DNA of 64,000 bases, taken from contig CANQUQ010000008.1 of assembly GCA_947627115.1 (NCBI GenBank), forward strand, positions 28,685 through 92,684, written 5' to 3'. Source of the stretch: an uncultured Acetatifactor sp. (GTDB lineage: Bacteria > Bacillota > Clostridia > Lachnospirales > Lachnospiraceae). Under the pieces are notes generated by a model. That model did no database searches and had not been told where the DNA came from. It saw nothing but the letters and a program-made list of their open reading frames with translations. How positions within the stretch are numbered: the stretch's first letter is position 1; every line of letters begins with the position of its first letter. The translations under genes were made by a program, and so were the position numbers. Below, piece after piece: positions 1 to 8,965 of this stretch.

Positions 1-1
1 C

Positions 2-376
2 GGACACGGTTCCGGAAACGGCAAGACTGCAGGTAAGGGCCACAAGGGACAGAAGGCTCGTTCCGGAGCACCGAGACCCGGCTTTGAGGGTGGTCAGATG
101 CCTCTGTACAGACGTATTCCCAAGAGAGGCTTTACCAACAGAAACACAAAAGAAATCGTAGCGATCAACGTAAGTGCGCTGGAGCGCTTTGATGATGGCG
201 CCACCGTGGATGTAAATGCATTGATTGAGGCTGGAGTTGTAAAGAATCCCAGAGATGGAGTAAAGATACTCGGAAACGGAGAACTTACCAAAAAGCTCAA
301 TGTGAAAGTGGATGCATTCAGTGCAGCTGCGAAGGAAAAAATTGAGGCTCTTGGTGGAACTGCAGAGGTGATGTAA
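2..376 (+). CDS. rplO: 50S ribosomal protein L15, C-terminal part
   Basis: The gene enters from the left edge, so the N-terminus is missing. The first complete in-frame codon is at base 2. The translation begins with the glycine- and lysine-rich L15 signature ([20 protein letters not shown]), followed by a [11 protein letters not shown] segment, both typical of L15. L15 is a late-assembling protein of the large ribosomal subunit that binds 23S rRNA. The stop at 374-376 is one base before the secY start, so the two are almost certainly translationally coupled in the spc operon, which is the usual bacterial order. Confident identification; only the missing start limits it. Confidence 0.96.
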   Translation, partial: GHGSGNGKTAGKGHKGQKARSGAPRPGFEGGQMPLYRRIPKRGFTNRNTKEIVAINVSALERFDDGATVDVNALIEAGVVKNPRDGVKILGNGELTKKLNVKVDAFSAAAKEKIEALGGTAEVM

Positions 377-377
377 T

Positions 378-1691
378 ATGCTTACAACACTGAAAAACGC
401 ATTTAAGATCAAAGAGATAAGAGATAAGATCTTATTTACTTTTGCAATGCTGGTCGTGATCCGTATCGGATCGCAGCTGCCCACACCGGGCGTGAGCGGC
501 GAGTATTTTAAGAACTGGTTCGCCGCCCAGGCGAACGGTGCGTTCGGCTTCTTTGATGCGATAACGGGCGGATCGTTCATCAATATGTCTATATTGGCGT
601 TGAACATCAGCCCCTATATCACGTCCTCCATCATCATGCAGCTGCTGACCATCGCAATTCCCAAGTTGGAAGAGATGCAGCGCGACGGCGAGGACGGAAG
701 AAAAAAGATCGTTTCCATCACGCGTTATCTGACTGTGGCACTGGCTTTGATGCAGTCCACGGCTATGGCGGTGGGCTTTGGAAGACAGGGCTACCTGACC
801 AGCTACAATGCTATGAGCATCATTACTGCTGTCGTGACTCTGACGGCGGGCAGTGCGTTCCTGATGTGGGTGGGTGAGACGATTACCGAGAAAGGTATCG
901 GAAACGGTATTTCCATTGTCCTGGTAATCAATATCATCTCCAGACTGCCGGAGGACCTGGGCAATCTGTTCCAGCAGTTCGTGCTGGGGAAGCCCCCTGC
1001 AACGGCTGTGCTGGCGGCGGTGATCATCGTTGCCATTATTGTTGCCATGGTGGTGCTTGTCATTATCCTGAATGACGGTGTGCGCAGTATTCCCGTACAG
1101 TATGCCAACAAGGTACAGGGCAGGAAGATGGTGGGAGGACAGACCTCCAGCATACCGCTGAAGGTAAATACCGCAGGCGTGATCCCCGTGATCTTTGCCC
1201 AGTCTCTTTTACAGCTCCCTATCTTCATATCCTCCTTTGCAGGGTATCAGGGAACGGGCGTATGGAGCGAGGTATTAAAATATCTGAATTCAAATTACTG
1301 GTGCAATCCCAGCCAGATCAAGTACTCCGTCGGATTGCTGGTGTACATGGTATTGATCGTGTTCTTTGCATACTTCTATACCTCTATCACCTTTAATCCG
1401 CTGATGATCGCCGACAATATGAAAAAGCAGGGCGGTTTTATTCCGGGCATCAGACCGGGCAAGCCCACCAGCGATTATCTGAACAAGGTGTTGGATCATA
1501 TTATATTTGTGGGCGCGGTAGGACTGACTATCATCGCTGTCATTCCCTATATTTTCAGCGGCGTGTTCCATGCGAGCGTGTCCTTTGGCGGCACCAGCCT
1601 TATCATTATCGTGAGCGTTGTGCTTGAGACGATGAAGCAGGTGGAATCTCAGATGCTTGTCCGCAATTATAAGGGATTTCTGGAAAAATAA
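378..1691 (+). CDS. secY: Protein translocase subunit SecY
   Basis: SecY is the channel-forming subunit of the SecYEG translocon in the cytoplasmic membrane. At 437 residues it has normal length, with about ten hydrophobic segments. Typical SecY sequence is visible: RIGSQLPTPGV in the first periplasmic region, ALNISPYITSSIIMQLL around TM2, and GGFIPGIRPGKPT in the large cytoplasmic loop before TM9. The start ATG lies one base after the rplO stop. Its place between rplO and adk is the conserved Gram-positive spc operon order. Confidence 0.98.
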   Translation: MLTTLKNAFKIKEIRDKILFTFAMLVVIRIGSQLPTPGVSGEYFKNWFAAQANGAFGFFDAITGGSFINMSILALNISPYITSSIIMQLLTIAIPKLEEMQRDGEDGRKKIVSITRYLTVALALMQSTAMAVGFGRQGYLTSYNAMSIITAVVTLTAGSAFLMWVGETITEKGIGNGISIVLVINIISRLPEDLGNLFQQFVLGKPPATAVLAAVIIVAIIVAMVVLVIILNDGVRSIPVQYANKVQGRKMVGGQTSSIPLKVNTAGVIPVIFAQSLLQLPIFISSFAGYQGTGVWSEVLKYLNSNYWCNPSQIKYSVGLLVYMVLIVFFAYFYTSITFNPLMIADNMKKQGGFIPGIRPGKPTSDYLNKVLDHIIFVGAVGLTIIAVIPYIFSGVFHASVSFGGTSLIIIVSVVLETMKQVESQMLVRNYKGFLEK

Positions 1692-1790
1692 CTAAGGAAT
1701 GATGGATCGGACAGGGCTGCCTGTCCGGTCTTATTTATCTGTTGTAAAACGACGACTGAAGTGCTGCCTCGGCAGCGGAAAAGAGGAGAT

Positions 1791-2432
1791 ATGAAAATTA
1801 TCATGCTGGGAGCGCCCGGTGCAGGCAAGGGCACACAGGCGAAGCTGATCGCCGAGAGGTATCAGATCCCCCACGTGTCTACGGGCGACATATTCCGTGC
1901 GAATATAAAGAACGGCACGGAGCTGGGAAGGGAAGCAAAGAAGTATATGGATCAGGGGCTGCTGGTCCCCGACGAGCTTACGGTAAAGATCCTGCTGGAC
2001 AGAGTGGCTCAGGAGGACTGCAGGAACGGATACGTGCTGGACGGCTTTCCGCGCACGATACCGCAGGCGCAGGTGTTGGATGAGGCGCTTGCAAAATTGA
2101 ATGAAAAAATAGATCACGTCATCGACGTGGATGTTCCCGACGAGAATATCGTGCGGAGAATGTCCGGCCGGCGGGCCTGCCCGAAATGCGGCGCTACATA
2201 TCATATTGAGCATATTCCTCCTAAGAAGGAAGGAATATGCGATGGCTGCGGAAGCGAGCTGGTGCTGAGGGATGACGACAGGGAGGAGACCGTGCTCAAC
2301 CGCCTGAAGGTATATCATGAGCAGACGCAGCCGCTCATTGATTTCTACGCGAAGAAGGGCGTTCTGAATACGGTGGACGGCACCATGGATATGCAGGACG
2401 TGTTTAAGGCTGTCACGGATATCTTGGGTTGA
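1791..2432 (+). CDS. adk: Adenylate kinase, zinc-binding type
   Basis: Adenylate kinase interconverts ATP + AMP and 2 ADP in the cytosol. The P-loop GAPGAGKGT is at residues 7-15, followed by the AMP-binding STGDIFR and the DGFPRT motif. The LID carries two CxxC pairs (CPKCG near 130 and CDGCG near 150), the structural zinc site common in Gram-positive enzymes. I start at ATG 1791, because AAGAGGAG at 1781-1788 is well placed and the product (213 aa) then begins [10 protein letters not shown]. An upstream GTG in frame at 1761 has no such site. A 99-bp spacer separates it from secY. Confidence 0.97.
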   Translation: MKIIMLGAPGAGKGTQAKLIAERYQIPHVSTGDIFRANIKNGTELGREAKKYMDQGLLVPDELTVKILLDRVAQEDCRNGYVLDGFPRTIPQAQVLDEALAKLNEKIDHVIDVDVPDENIVRRMSGRRACPKCGATYHIEHIPPKKEGICDGCGSELVLRDDDREETVLNRLKVYHEQTQPLIDFYAKKGVLNTVDGTMDMQDVFKAVTDILG

Positions 2433-2460
2433 GATCCGGTGCCGGAAAGGAAGTATCGTC

Positions 2461-3213
2461 ATGGCTATTGCGATAAAGACAGAACAGGAGATCCGGCTCA
2501 TGCGGGAATCCTGCCGATTGCTCGCCGATGTCTTTCAGAGTCTGGAGCAGTCGATCAGACCGGGAATCTCCACCATGCAGATCAATATCCTGGGGGATCA
2601 GTTGATCCGGCAGCACGGATGCATACCGAATTTCCTTCATTATAACGGATATCCCGCTTCCATCTGCGTGTCGGTAAACGATGAGGTGGTACATGGTATT
2701 CCCAGAAAGAATCACATTCTGCAGGAGGGGGACATTGTAAGTCTGGATGCCGGCCTGATCTACAAGGGATATCACTCGGACATGGCCCGCACCTTCGGGG
2801 TAGGCCAGATCAGCGCAGAGGCCGCACAGCTCATAGAGGCCACCCGGCAGAGCTTTTTTGAAGGTATAAAAATGGCAAGAGCAGGTAATCATTTACATGA
2901 TATTTCCAATGCCATTGACGCTTATATAAAGCCCTTCGGCTACGGAATCGTCAGAGACCTGGTGGGACACGGTATAGGCACTCATCTTCATGAGGAGCCG
3001 CAGATCCCGAACTTTGCGCAGCTAAAGCGCGGCCCGAAGCTTCGGGCGGGAATGACGCTTGCTGTGGAGCCCATGATCAATATGGGACGGGCAGACGTAG
3101 AGTGGCTGGATGATGACTGGACAGTGGTGACGGAAGACGGTTCCTGGTCGGCTCACTATGAAAATACCATTCTGGTGACGGAGGGCGAACCGGAGATTCT
3201 GACGCTCTATTAA
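2461..3213 (+). CDS. map: Type I methionine aminopeptidase
   Basis: This enzyme removes the initiator methionine from nascent proteins. It has 250 residues, typical of bacterial type Ia. The metal ligands are in their usual contexts: two aspartates in SLDAGLIYKGYHSDMARTF, histidine in GHGIGTHLHEEPQIPN, glutamate in TLAVEPMIN and glutamate in HYENTILVTE. The substrate histidine lies in FLHYNGYPASICVSVNDE. It follows adk by 28 bp with GGAAAGG upstream of the ATG, which is the normal spc operon context. Confidence 0.97.
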   Translation: MAIAIKTEQEIRLMRESCRLLADVFQSLEQSIRPGISTMQINILGDQLIRQHGCIPNFLHYNGYPASICVSVNDEVVHGIPRKNHILQEGDIVSLDAGLIYKGYHSDMARTFGVGQISAEAAQLIEATRQSFFEGIKMARAGNHLHDISNAIDAYIKPFGYGIVRDLVGHGIGTHLHEEPQIPNFAQLKRGPKLRAGMTLAVEPMINMGRADVEWLDDDWTVVTEDGSWSAHYENTILVTEGEPEILTLY

Positions 3214-3232
3214 ATAAGAAAGCGGAGGAATT

Positions 3233-3523
3233 ATGATAGGACAGTTTGTATTCTCCAAAGCTGGGCACGATAAGGGCACTCTCTATGTGGTGGCAGCTGA
3301 GGAAGAGGATCATGTGTATCTGTGCGACGGCCGGCTCAAGACTCTGGCTTCGCCCAAGAAAAAGCGCAGACGGCATGTGCAGCCGGTGAAGGCGGCCGTG
3401 GATGCGGATCTGCAAAAGCGGATGGCGAACGGCGGGAATGTGTATGATGAGGAAGTAAGACGCGCCATAAAATTATATAAGGAGCAACGTCAAAGCAAGC
3501 AAAGGGAGGAAATGTATGTCTAA
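3233..3523 (+). CDS. KOW-domain (L14e-like) RNA-binding protein
   Basis: A basic protein of 96 residues with an N-terminal KOW-type segment ([19 protein letters not shown]), then a lysine/arginine-rich middle ([14 protein letters not shown]). It sits between map and infA, where many Firmicutes keep a small KOW/L14e-like protein. The RBS is AGCGGAGGA at 3221-3229. The last 8 bases overlap the infA start, so the two are translationally coupled. It is probably a ribosome- or RNA-associated accessory protein; its exact role is not known to me. Confidence 0.85.
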   Translation: MIGQFVFSKAGHDKGTLYVVAAEEEDHVYLCDGRLKTLASPKKKRRRHVQPVKAAVDADLQKRMANGGNVYDEEVRRAIKLYKEQRQSKQREEMYV

Positions 3524-3734
3524 AAGCGATGTAATCGAAATTGAAGGAACTGTTGTGGAGAAGCTGCCGAACACAATGTTTCAGGTGGAACTGGAGAACG
3601 GCCACAGAGTGCTGGCACATATCAGCGGTAAGCTGCGCCAGAATTTCATCCGTATCCTTCCCGGTGACCGTGTTACTCTGGAGCTGTCGCCCTACGATCT
3701 GAGCAAGGGAAGGATCATCTGGAGAGATAAATAA
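3516..3734 (+). CDS. infA: Translation initiation factor IF-1
   Basis: IF-1 binds the A site of the 30S subunit during initiation. It has 72 residues, exactly the usual size, with a single S1/OB-fold: [20 protein letters not shown] at the start and [20 protein letters not shown] in the middle are close to the family consensus. The start overlaps the KOW gene by 8 bases, and GGGAGGAAA at 3504-3512 serves as RBS. Operon member. Confidence 0.98.
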   Translation: MSKSDVIEIEGTVVEKLPNTMFQVELENGHRVLAHISGKLRQNFIRILPGDRVTLELSPYDLSKGRIIWRDK

Positions 3735-3773
3735 GATAAGGTTCTGATTACAGCAATTATGCGAAAAAAGGGG

Positions 3774-3802
3774 TTGCCAACCGGTGCCCCTTATGTTATA
3801 AT
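3774..3802 (+). promoter_or_regulatory. Internal sigma-A promoter before rpmJ
   Basis: TTGCCA (3774-3779) and TATAAT (3797-3802) are separated by 17 bp, with TG one base upstream of the -10 (extended -10). This is a near-consensus vegetative promoter inside the ribosomal operon. It would allow rpmJ-rpsM-rpsK-rpsD-rpoA-rplQ to be transcribed separately from the spc genes upstream. Confidence 0.8.
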
Positions 3803-3835
3803 GTAAAACGGTCTTTTTTGAAAGGAGGGTTTAAC

Positions 3836-3949
3836 GTGAAAGTTAGATCATCAGTAAAACCGATCTGCGAAAAATGCAAGATCATCAAGAGAAAAGGACG
3901 CATCAGAGTAATCTGCGAGAATCCGAAGCATAAACAGAGACAGGGATAA
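3836..3949 (+). CDS. rpmJ: 50S ribosomal protein L36
   Basis: L36 has 37 residues, the standard length, starting at GTG 3836 with a strong AAAGGAGGG RBS (3821-3829). The zinc-ribbon type is visible: CEKCK near the start and [11 protein letters not shown] at the end (Cys-Cys-Cys-His zinc ligands). L36 is the smallest ribosomal protein and binds 23S rRNA. It is followed by an unusually long 392-bp spacer before rpsM. Confidence 0.98.
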   Translation: MKVRSSVKPICEKCKIIKRKGRIRVICENPKHKQRQG

Positions 3950-4341
3950 TCACCGCTTAGACAGGCTGAAGAGAGCCTGGTCCGAGTAAGTGAGTTCTTG
4001 TCCGGTTTCTATGTGCGGCTGAACCAATGGATAGCGCCTGGCGCAGACATTGATTATCATAAAACTGGGATAGGGCTTACAGGAGATTACTTGTTGATAC
4101 CAGGACGAGAAGATTTTCTAAGACAGAGGATAAATTACGGAGGTCGTAATAAAATTACGGAGAGCGTAATTTTAAGAAAATCTGTGTTTCGTCCCGGAAA
4201 GATCGGATGAACGGAATGTGTCCGGTTGGGTGAAAGCCCCAATCAACTTAGTAACAGATCAGCACACGGTAAACAGACCGAGCGTGTGCGGCGTAAGGTT
4301 CCGCGAAAAGCGGAAACGCAAAGAAAATGGAGGAAATGTAA
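3950..4341 (+). ncRNA. Structured RNA candidate between rpmJ and rpsM
   Basis: This 392-bp spacer has no convincing gene but is full of stems. A long arm pairs GGACGA (4103-4108) and AGATTTTCT (4111-4119) with AGAAAATCT (4175-4183) and TCGTCC (4189-4194). Inside it are two near-identical hairpins: ATTACG/CGTAAT (4134-4150) and AAAATTACG/CGTAATTTT (4151-4173). Downstream are TTGGG/CCCAA (4226-4242), GCACACG/CGTGTGC (4262-4289), and TTCCGC-GAAAA-GCGGAA (4299-4315) inside GCGT/ACGC. The GGGTGAAAGCCCC and AGTAACAG segments faintly resemble group II intron domain I, but no RT gene or clear domain V is present. It could be a cis-regulatory leader or an intron remnant. Confidence 0.55.
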
Positions 4342-4713
4342 ATGGCTCGTATCGCAGGTGTTGACTTACCCAGAGAGAAACGAATTGAAATCGGTTTGAC
4401 CTATGTCTACGGCATCGGCAGGTCTACCGCCAATAAGATTCTGGCGGAGGCAGGCGTAAATCCCGATACCAGAGTGAGAGACGTGACCGATGAGGAAGTG
4501 AAGAAGATCAGTGAGGCCATTGAGAAGCTGAACGTCGTGGTCGAGGGTGATCTGAGACGTGAGGTGGCTCTGAACATCAAGAGGCTTCAGGAGATCGGAT
4601 GCTATCGCGGTATCCGTCACCGTAAGGGTCTTCCTGTTCGCGGTCAGAATACCAAGAACAATGCAAGGACCCGCAAGGGACCCAAGAGGACCGTTGCAAA
4701 CAAGAAGAAGTAA
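4342..4713 (+). CDS. rpsM: 30S ribosomal protein S13
   Basis: S13 lies in the head of the 30S subunit and contacts the P-site tRNA and 50S bridges. It has 123 residues. The start [21 protein letters not shown] and the C-terminal [20 protein letters not shown] are diagnostic. The RBS is TGGAGGAAA (4328-4336). It opens the alpha-operon-like group rpsM-rpsK-rpsD-rpoA-rplQ; its 5' neighbour is the structured spacer described separately. Confidence 0.98.
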   Translation: MARIAGVDLPREKRIEIGLTYVYGIGRSTANKILAEAGVNPDTRVRDVTDEEVKKISEAIEKLNVVVEGDLRREVALNIKRLQEIGCYRGIRHRKGLPVRGQNTKNNARTRKGPKRTVANKKK

Positions 4714-4770
4714 CTGTTAACAGGAATCCCACTGATTCCGGAGAATAGAGAAAGTAGGTTAGTTTAAAAA

Positions 4771-5166
4771 ATGGCGAAACAAGTTGCAAAAAAAGTAACG
4801 AAGAAGCGCGTTAAGAAAAACGTTGAACGCGGACAGGCACATATCCAGTCTTCCTTCAATAATACGATCGTTACCCTCACCGATATGGAGGGGAACGCTC
4901 TCAGCTGGGCCAGTGCCGGTGGTCTGGGATTTAAAGGTTCAAGGAAATCTACTCCGTATGCTGCCCAGATGGCGGCAGAGACAGCTACCAAGGCTGCTCT
5001 GGTGCACGGCCTGAAATCCGTAGACGTATTTGTAAAGGGGCCCGGTTCGGGACGTGAGGCTGCGATCAGAGCTCTCTCCGCATGCGGTCTTGAGGTGGTA
5101 AGTATCCGTGACGTGACTCCTGTTCCTCACAACGGCTGCCGTCCTCCTAAGCGGCGCCGCGTTTAA
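4771..5166 (+). CDS. rpsK: 30S ribosomal protein S11
   Basis: S11 belongs to the platform of the 30S subunit. It has 131 residues. The diagnostic stretch [18 protein letters not shown] is followed by the C-terminal [19 protein letters not shown]. It lies 57 bp after rpsM in the conserved order. The RBS is weak and AT-rich around the start (GTAGGTTAG, 4754-4762). Confidence 0.98.
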   Translation: MAKQVAKKVTKKRVKKNVERGQAHIQSSFNNTIVTLTDMEGNALSWASAGGLGFKGSRKSTPYAAQMAAETATKAALVHGLKSVDVFVKGPGSGREAAIRALSACGLEVVSIRDVTPVPHNGCRPPKRRRV

Positions 5167-5249
5167 TGCAGAGCCGCCGTGGGCGGCGCGGTTGGAAGAA
5201 AGTGCCGGAATTACGGCACTGTAAACAATAAAGAAGGGAAAAGAAAAAA

Positions 5250-5843
5250 ATGGCAATCAATCGTGTACCTGTTTTAAAGAGATGTAGGGCACTGGGCCTG
5301 GAGCCCTCCTACTTGGGATATGACAAGAAGTCTAAAAGACAGAATCTGAGGGCCGGCAAGAAGGTAAGTGAGTACGGTCTGCAGCTGCGTGAGAAGCAGA
5401 AGGCAAAGTTCATTTACGGCGTTCTGGAGAAGCCCTTCAGGAATTATTACGAAAAGGCTGACAGAATGAAGGGCACCACCGGTGAGAATCTGATGGTGAT
5501 GTTGGAGAGCAGACTGGACAACGTGGTGTTCAGAATGTGCTTCGCGAGGACCAGAAGAGAGGCAAGACAGATCGTGGGCCACAAGCATGTGCTGGTGAAC
5601 GGCAGGACGGTGAATATTCCTTCCTATCGGGTCAAGGCCGGCGATGTGATCGAAATCAAGGAGAAGGCTAAGTCTCTGCAGAGATACAAGGACATTGTGG
5701 AGGTGACCGGCGGCAGGCTGGTACCTGAGTGGATGGATGTCGATATTGAGAACCTTAAGGGTACCATTAAGAATCTGCCCACCAGAGAGATGATCGATGT
5801 CCCTGTAGATGAGATGCTTATTGTCGAGTTGTACTCCAAGTAA
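5250..5843 (+). CDS. rpsD: 30S ribosomal protein S4
   Basis: S4 is a primary 16S rRNA-binding assembly protein and, in many bacteria, a translational repressor of this operon. It has 197 residues. There is an N-terminal S4 domain ([19 protein letters not shown]), followed by the S4 RNA-binding fold ([38 protein letters not shown]). The short form lacking the N-terminal zinc cysteines is seen here. RBS: AAGGGAAAAG before the ATG. Confidence 0.97.
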   Translation: MAINRVPVLKRCRALGLEPSYLGYDKKSKRQNLRAGKKVSEYGLQLREKQKAKFIYGVLEKPFRNYYEKADRMKGTTGENLMVMLESRLDNVVFRMCFARTRREARQIVGHKHVLVNGRTVNIPSYRVKAGDVIEIKEKAKSLQRYKDIVEVTGGRLVPEWMDVDIENLKGTIKNLPTREMIDVPVDEMLIVELYSK

Positions 5844-5873
5844 GATAATTATTCAAAAAGGAGGATATTCGCA

Positions 5874-6830
5874 GTGTTTGATTTTGAGAGACCTAATATC
5901 GAGGTTGCAGAGATTTCAGAAGACAAGAAGTACGGGAAATTTGTCGTTGAGCCTTTGGAAAGAGGATACGGAATCACACTTGGCAATTCCTTGAGAAGGA
6001 TCATGCTTTCCTCACTGCCCGGTGCAGCGGTAAGCCAGGTCAAGATCGAAGGCGTACTGCATGAGTTCAGTTCCGTTCCCGGTGTGAAAGAGGATGTGAC
6101 TGAGATCATCATGAACATCAAGAGCCTTGCCATCAAAAACAACAGCGAGACCAACGAAGCAAAGATTGCATATATTGAGTATGAGGGCGAGGGCGTTGTA
6201 CATGCGTCGGATATTCAGGCGGATCAGGACATTGAGATCCTGAATCCCGATCTGGTGATCGCCACCTTAAGCGGCAAGGACACCAAGCTCTATATGGAGC
6301 TGACCATCACCAAGGGGCGGGGCTATGTGAGCGCCGACAAGAATAAGAGCGGAGATCTGCCCATCGGTGTGATCGCAGTGGATTCCATCTACACTCCCGT
6401 GGAGAGAGTAAATGTGACCGTGGAGAACACCCGTGTAGGCCAGATCACCGATTATGATAAGCTGACCCTGGACGTATTCACCAACGGGACTCTGGTCCCC
6501 GACGAGGCGGTAAGCCTTGCGGCGAAGGTACTCAGCGAGCATCTGAGCCTTTTTATCGACCTGTCCGAGAATGCCAAGACCGCCGAGGTCATGGTGGAAA
6601 AGGAGGACGACGAGAAGGAGAAGGTGCTGGAGATGAGCATCGACGAGCTGGAGCTCTCCGTGCGCTCTTACAACTGTCTGAAGCGTGCAGGCATCAACAC
6701 GGTGGAGGAGCTGTGCAACAAGACCTCCGAGGATATGATGAAGGTCCGCAACCTGGGACGCAAGTCTCTGGAGGAGGTGCTGGCCAAGCTGAAGGAGCTG
6801 GGCCTGTCCCTGAATCCCAGCGAGGAATAG
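5874..6830 (+). CDS. rpoA: RNA polymerase alpha subunit
   Basis: The alpha subunit nucleates RNA polymerase assembly; its C-terminal domain binds UP elements and activators. It has 318 residues with a GTG start at 5874 behind AAAGGAGGA (5857-5865). The N-terminal domain has the [20 protein letters not shown] signature; an acidic linker ([10 protein letters not shown], near 243-252) separates it from the CTD ([26 protein letters not shown]). Operon position between rpsD and rplQ is normal, but the spacer after it is long (263 bp). Confidence 0.98.
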   Translation: MFDFERPNIEVAEISEDKKYGKFVVEPLERGYGITLGNSLRRIMLSSLPGAAVSQVKIEGVLHEFSSVPGVKEDVTEIIMNIKSLAIKNNSETNEAKIAYIEYEGEGVVHASDIQADQDIEILNPDLVIATLSGKDTKLYMELTITKGRGYVSADKNKSGDLPIGVIAVDSIYTPVERVNVTVENTRVGQITDYDKLTLDVFTNGTLVPDEAVSLAAKVLSEHLSLFIDLSENAKTAEVMVEKEDDEKEKVLEMSIDELELSVRSYNCLKRAGINTVEELCNKTSEDMMKVRNLGRKSLEEVLAKLKELGLSLNPSEE

Positions 6831-7093
6831 AGCGCGAAAAGAACGTCTGGCCGTTCGCGCCGGAGGGCGCTTCACGGAGAAGCTCTGTGTTTCGCGCAGG
6901 AGAAATTGCCTGGCGGCAATTCTCTCCACAGCAGGTTCAAGAGGCCCAGAGCCTGGGTCGTACGGATAACCGCGGCGGTAAGGCCGATGTGTTCGCCAGC
7001 GGTTCATCTCTGAATGGCATATCAACAAGCATCCGGTAAGTAAGTCCAAAGAGCGTGGCCGGATGTACCATGAATGGAGAAAGGAAGTAAATT
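6831..7093 (+). other. Hairpin-rich spacer between rpoA and rplQ
   Basis: There is no supported gene here. A stem forms from GCGCGAA (6832-6838) with TTCGCGC (6854-6860). A stronger hairpin forms from GGAGAAATTGCC (6899-6910) with GGCAATTCTCTCC (6915-6927), with one bulged base and a TGGC loop. No T-tract follows, so these are not intrinsic terminators. They may be a processing site or a leader controlling rplQ. Confidence 0.45.
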
Positions 7094-7699
7094 ATGGCAA
7101 AGTACAGAAAACTTGGGAGAACATCCGCTCAGAGAAAGGCACTGCTGAGAAATCAGGTGACCGCTCTGATACAGAACGGCAAGATCGTTACCACCGAGGC
7201 AAAGGCCAAGGAGGTCCAGAAGATCGCCGACGGTCTGATCGCTATGGCCGTGAGAGAGAAAGACAACTATGAGACCGTGAAGGTCACTGCCAAGGTTGCC
7301 CGCAAGGACAAGGACGGCAGGAGAGTAAAGCAGATCGTTGACAAGGAGACCGGCAAGGTCCTCTCCGACACGCACCGCGATAAGGACGGAAAGATTAAGA
7401 GGATCGAGAACGGCGTTACGGTCACCGTCTACGACGAGGTGGAGAAGGAGATCAAGAAGGATCTTCCCTCCAGACTGCATGCGAGACATCAGATGCTGAA
7501 GGTGCTGTATCCTGTGGTGAGCGTTCCCAAGGAGGCTGCCGGCAGGAAGAAGAATACCAAGGAGATCGATCTCGTGGCAAAGCTCTTCGACGAGTATGCG
7601 CCCAAGTATGCTGACCGCAAGGGCGGTTACACCAGGATCGTCAAGATCGGACAGCGCAAAGGCGATGCGGCGATGGAGGTCATTCTGGAGCTTGTGTAA
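7094..7699 (+). CDS. rplQ: 50S ribosomal protein L17, long form
   Basis: L17 is a large-subunit protein near the exit tunnel. The start [20 protein letters not shown] and the C-terminal [20 protein letters not shown] are diagnostic. At 201 residues it is far longer than the usual ~115-130. The extra ~70 residues are charged and lie in the middle (roughly residues 70-140, [20 protein letters not shown] onward). Extended L17 forms are, to my knowledge, common in Lachnospiraceae. RBS: GAAAGGAAG. Last gene of the operon, followed by a strong terminator. Confidence 0.96.
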   Translation: MAKYRKLGRTSAQRKALLRNQVTALIQNGKIVTTEAKAKEVQKIADGLIAMAVREKDNYETVKVTAKVARKDKDGRRVKQIVDKETGKVLSDTHRDKDGKIKRIENGVTVTVYDEVEKEIKKDLPSRLHARHQMLKVLYPVVSVPKEAAGRKKNTKEIDLVAKLFDEYAPKYADRKGGYTRIVKIGQRKGDAAMEVILELV

Positions 7700-7748
7700 G
7701 GATACGGCTGTGTGAGAACAGCAATGTACGAGCAATGAATAAAAACAT

Positions 7749-7780
7749 GGGGAGGACCCTTCGGTCCTCCCCGTTTTTTA
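7749..7780. terminator. Bidirectional intrinsic terminator after rplQ
   Basis: A perfect 10-bp GC-rich stem GGGGAGGACC/GGTCCTCCCC (7749-7772) with a CTTC loop is followed by TTTTTT. A-rich sequence on the other side makes it usable for the converging M15 peptidase gene as well. Confidence 0.93.
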
Positions 7781-7789
7781 ACGGAAAAA

Positions 7790-8740
7790 TCAGTTCCGTT
7801 TCTTTTCGAAATGCTGGTAGTCCTTGCTGTTGTTCCAGTTGCCGCCCCAGATAAAGCCGTGCTCGGTAAAAAGCTTATAGCATAGATCGTTCTCGTCTAT
7901 CTTGTAGGGAAATTCGGCCGAGCGGTCGGCGTATTCCTCGGCCTCCGGCGGAAAGATGCTGCGGCTGCGGTTGTTGTAGGTGACGTACGGATTGTAGAAG
8001 GGATTTACGTCGACGGCAAGGCCGAAGGCATGTCTGGAAAGCGTGTCGGTGCCCTCCACCACCCTGTAGTTGAAGCAGGAGGTATTGTTGTCGGCCATGG
8101 ATGCGTCATCGTCGCCGTCGTACTCGTCGATCAGCAGGACGCGCTCCAGCCGGTATTCGTTCCGGTACAGCTCATAAAAGATCTCGGTCAGATCCTGAGC
8201 GATGTCGCGGTTGCAGATCAGCTCGCCTTCTGCAGGTTTTCCGTCAAAATCATAGTGCAGAATGTGTACGTAGCGCAGCTCTTCCACGGTGATCTCCGGC
8301 TGGGCCTCCTCCGCCTGGGACGGGTAGGAAAAGCCGGTGATGTACCGGCGCAGACTGTCCGAGACAGGCTCGTAGTAAAAGCCCTCCGCCAGGGTATGGC
8401 GCTGCTTCTCCTGTGAGGTGCCGTTGAGGAGCGCTCCCGTGAGAAGTGACGTTGTTCCTGCATTTTCTTCCGGGGCCGGGGTCTCATCGGGTTCGGACCT
8501 ATCCGCGTTCTCCGGGGACGCAGCGGGACCTTCCGCGGCAGGGGATGTCTGCGCCGTATCCCCGTCTGTGTTCGCGCCGTCCTCCTGAGGGACAGCAGTC
8601 TGTGTCTGAGACTGGGACAGCTGTTTCTCGTGCTCCGTCAGAGTCATGGAATTTCGAGAGGCCGCCTTACTCAACAGTACGGCCAGTACCACAATAGCCG
8701 TCAGGACGGCGAACATTTTGATCAGCTTGGTTCTGTCCAT
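7790..8740 (-). CDS. M15 family D-alanyl-D-alanine carboxypeptidase-like protein
   Basis: Predicted zinc peptidase acting on peptidoglycan stem peptides outside the cell. An N-terminal membrane anchor (KLIKMFAVLTAIVVLAVLL) is followed by about 100 low-complexity Ser/Pro/Glu-rich residues. The catalytic domain in the last third has the M15 zinc motif SRHAFGLAVDVNPFYNP (His and Asp ligands) and the terminal WGGNWNNSKDYQHFE with the third His ligand, closest to the M15_4 type. I prefer ATG 8740 (316 aa), since AGGGAGAG lies just upstream of it; a GTG at 8758 would add six residues. It is a single gene inserted head-to-tail between the ribosomal operon and the ECF genes. Confidence 0.85.
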   Translation of the reverse strand: MDRTKLIKMFAVLTAIVVLAVLLSKAASRNSMTLTEHEKQLSQSQTQTAVPQEDGANTDGDTAQTSPAAEGPAASPENADRSEPDETPAPEENAGTTSLLTGALLNGTSQEKQRHTLAEGFYYEPVSDSLRRYITGFSYPSQAEEAQPEITVEELRYVHILHYDFDGKPAEGELICNRDIAQDLTEIFYELYRNEYRLERVLLIDEYDGDDDASMADNNTSCFNYRVVEGTDTLSRHAFGLAVDVNPFYNPYVTYNNRSRSIFPPEAEEYADRSAEFPYKIDENDLCYKLFTEHGFIWGGNWNNSKDYQHFEKKRN

Positions 8741-8788
8741 GGATCTCTCCCTTTTCACTCATGAGATAAGTTTGCCCAATTCCCTATA

Positions 8789-8818
8789 AGCATACCACAC
8801 CGCGGGGAAATTTGTAAA
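8789..8818 (-). promoter_or_regulatory. Possible promoter of the M15 peptidase gene
   Basis: On the minus strand TTTACA (plus 8813-8818) and TATGCT (plus 8789-8794) are 18 bp apart, about 50 bp upstream of the preferred start. The match is moderate. Confidence 0.45.
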
Positions 8819-8903
8819 CAGATCCCATGGGTACAGGTACCGTTCTCCCATCGGTACAGACGCCGTTTTCCTCTGCTTGCCGCGCAAGATTGGCCGGAAA
8901 CAG

Positions 8904-8932
8904 TTGTATTCGGCACTCAAATCTGCTATAGT
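8904..8932 (+). promoter_or_regulatory. Promoter of the ecfA1 operon
   Basis: TTGTAT (8904-8909) and TATAGT (8927-8932) with a 17-bp spacer and TGC in front of the -10 (extended -10). Transcription would begin near 8939, which leaves no room for a leader before ATG 8942 and supports the downstream ATG at 8966 as the real ecfA1 start. Confidence 0.7.
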
Positions 8933-8965
8933 TGAGAAAGCATGGGAAAAAAGAGGCAGTGCGGC

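Noticed and set aside
3998..4210. 70-codon ORF in the rpmJ-rpsM spacer
   Set aside because: No RBS, and the segment is dominated by nested hairpins that dictate its sequence; an RNA explanation fits better.
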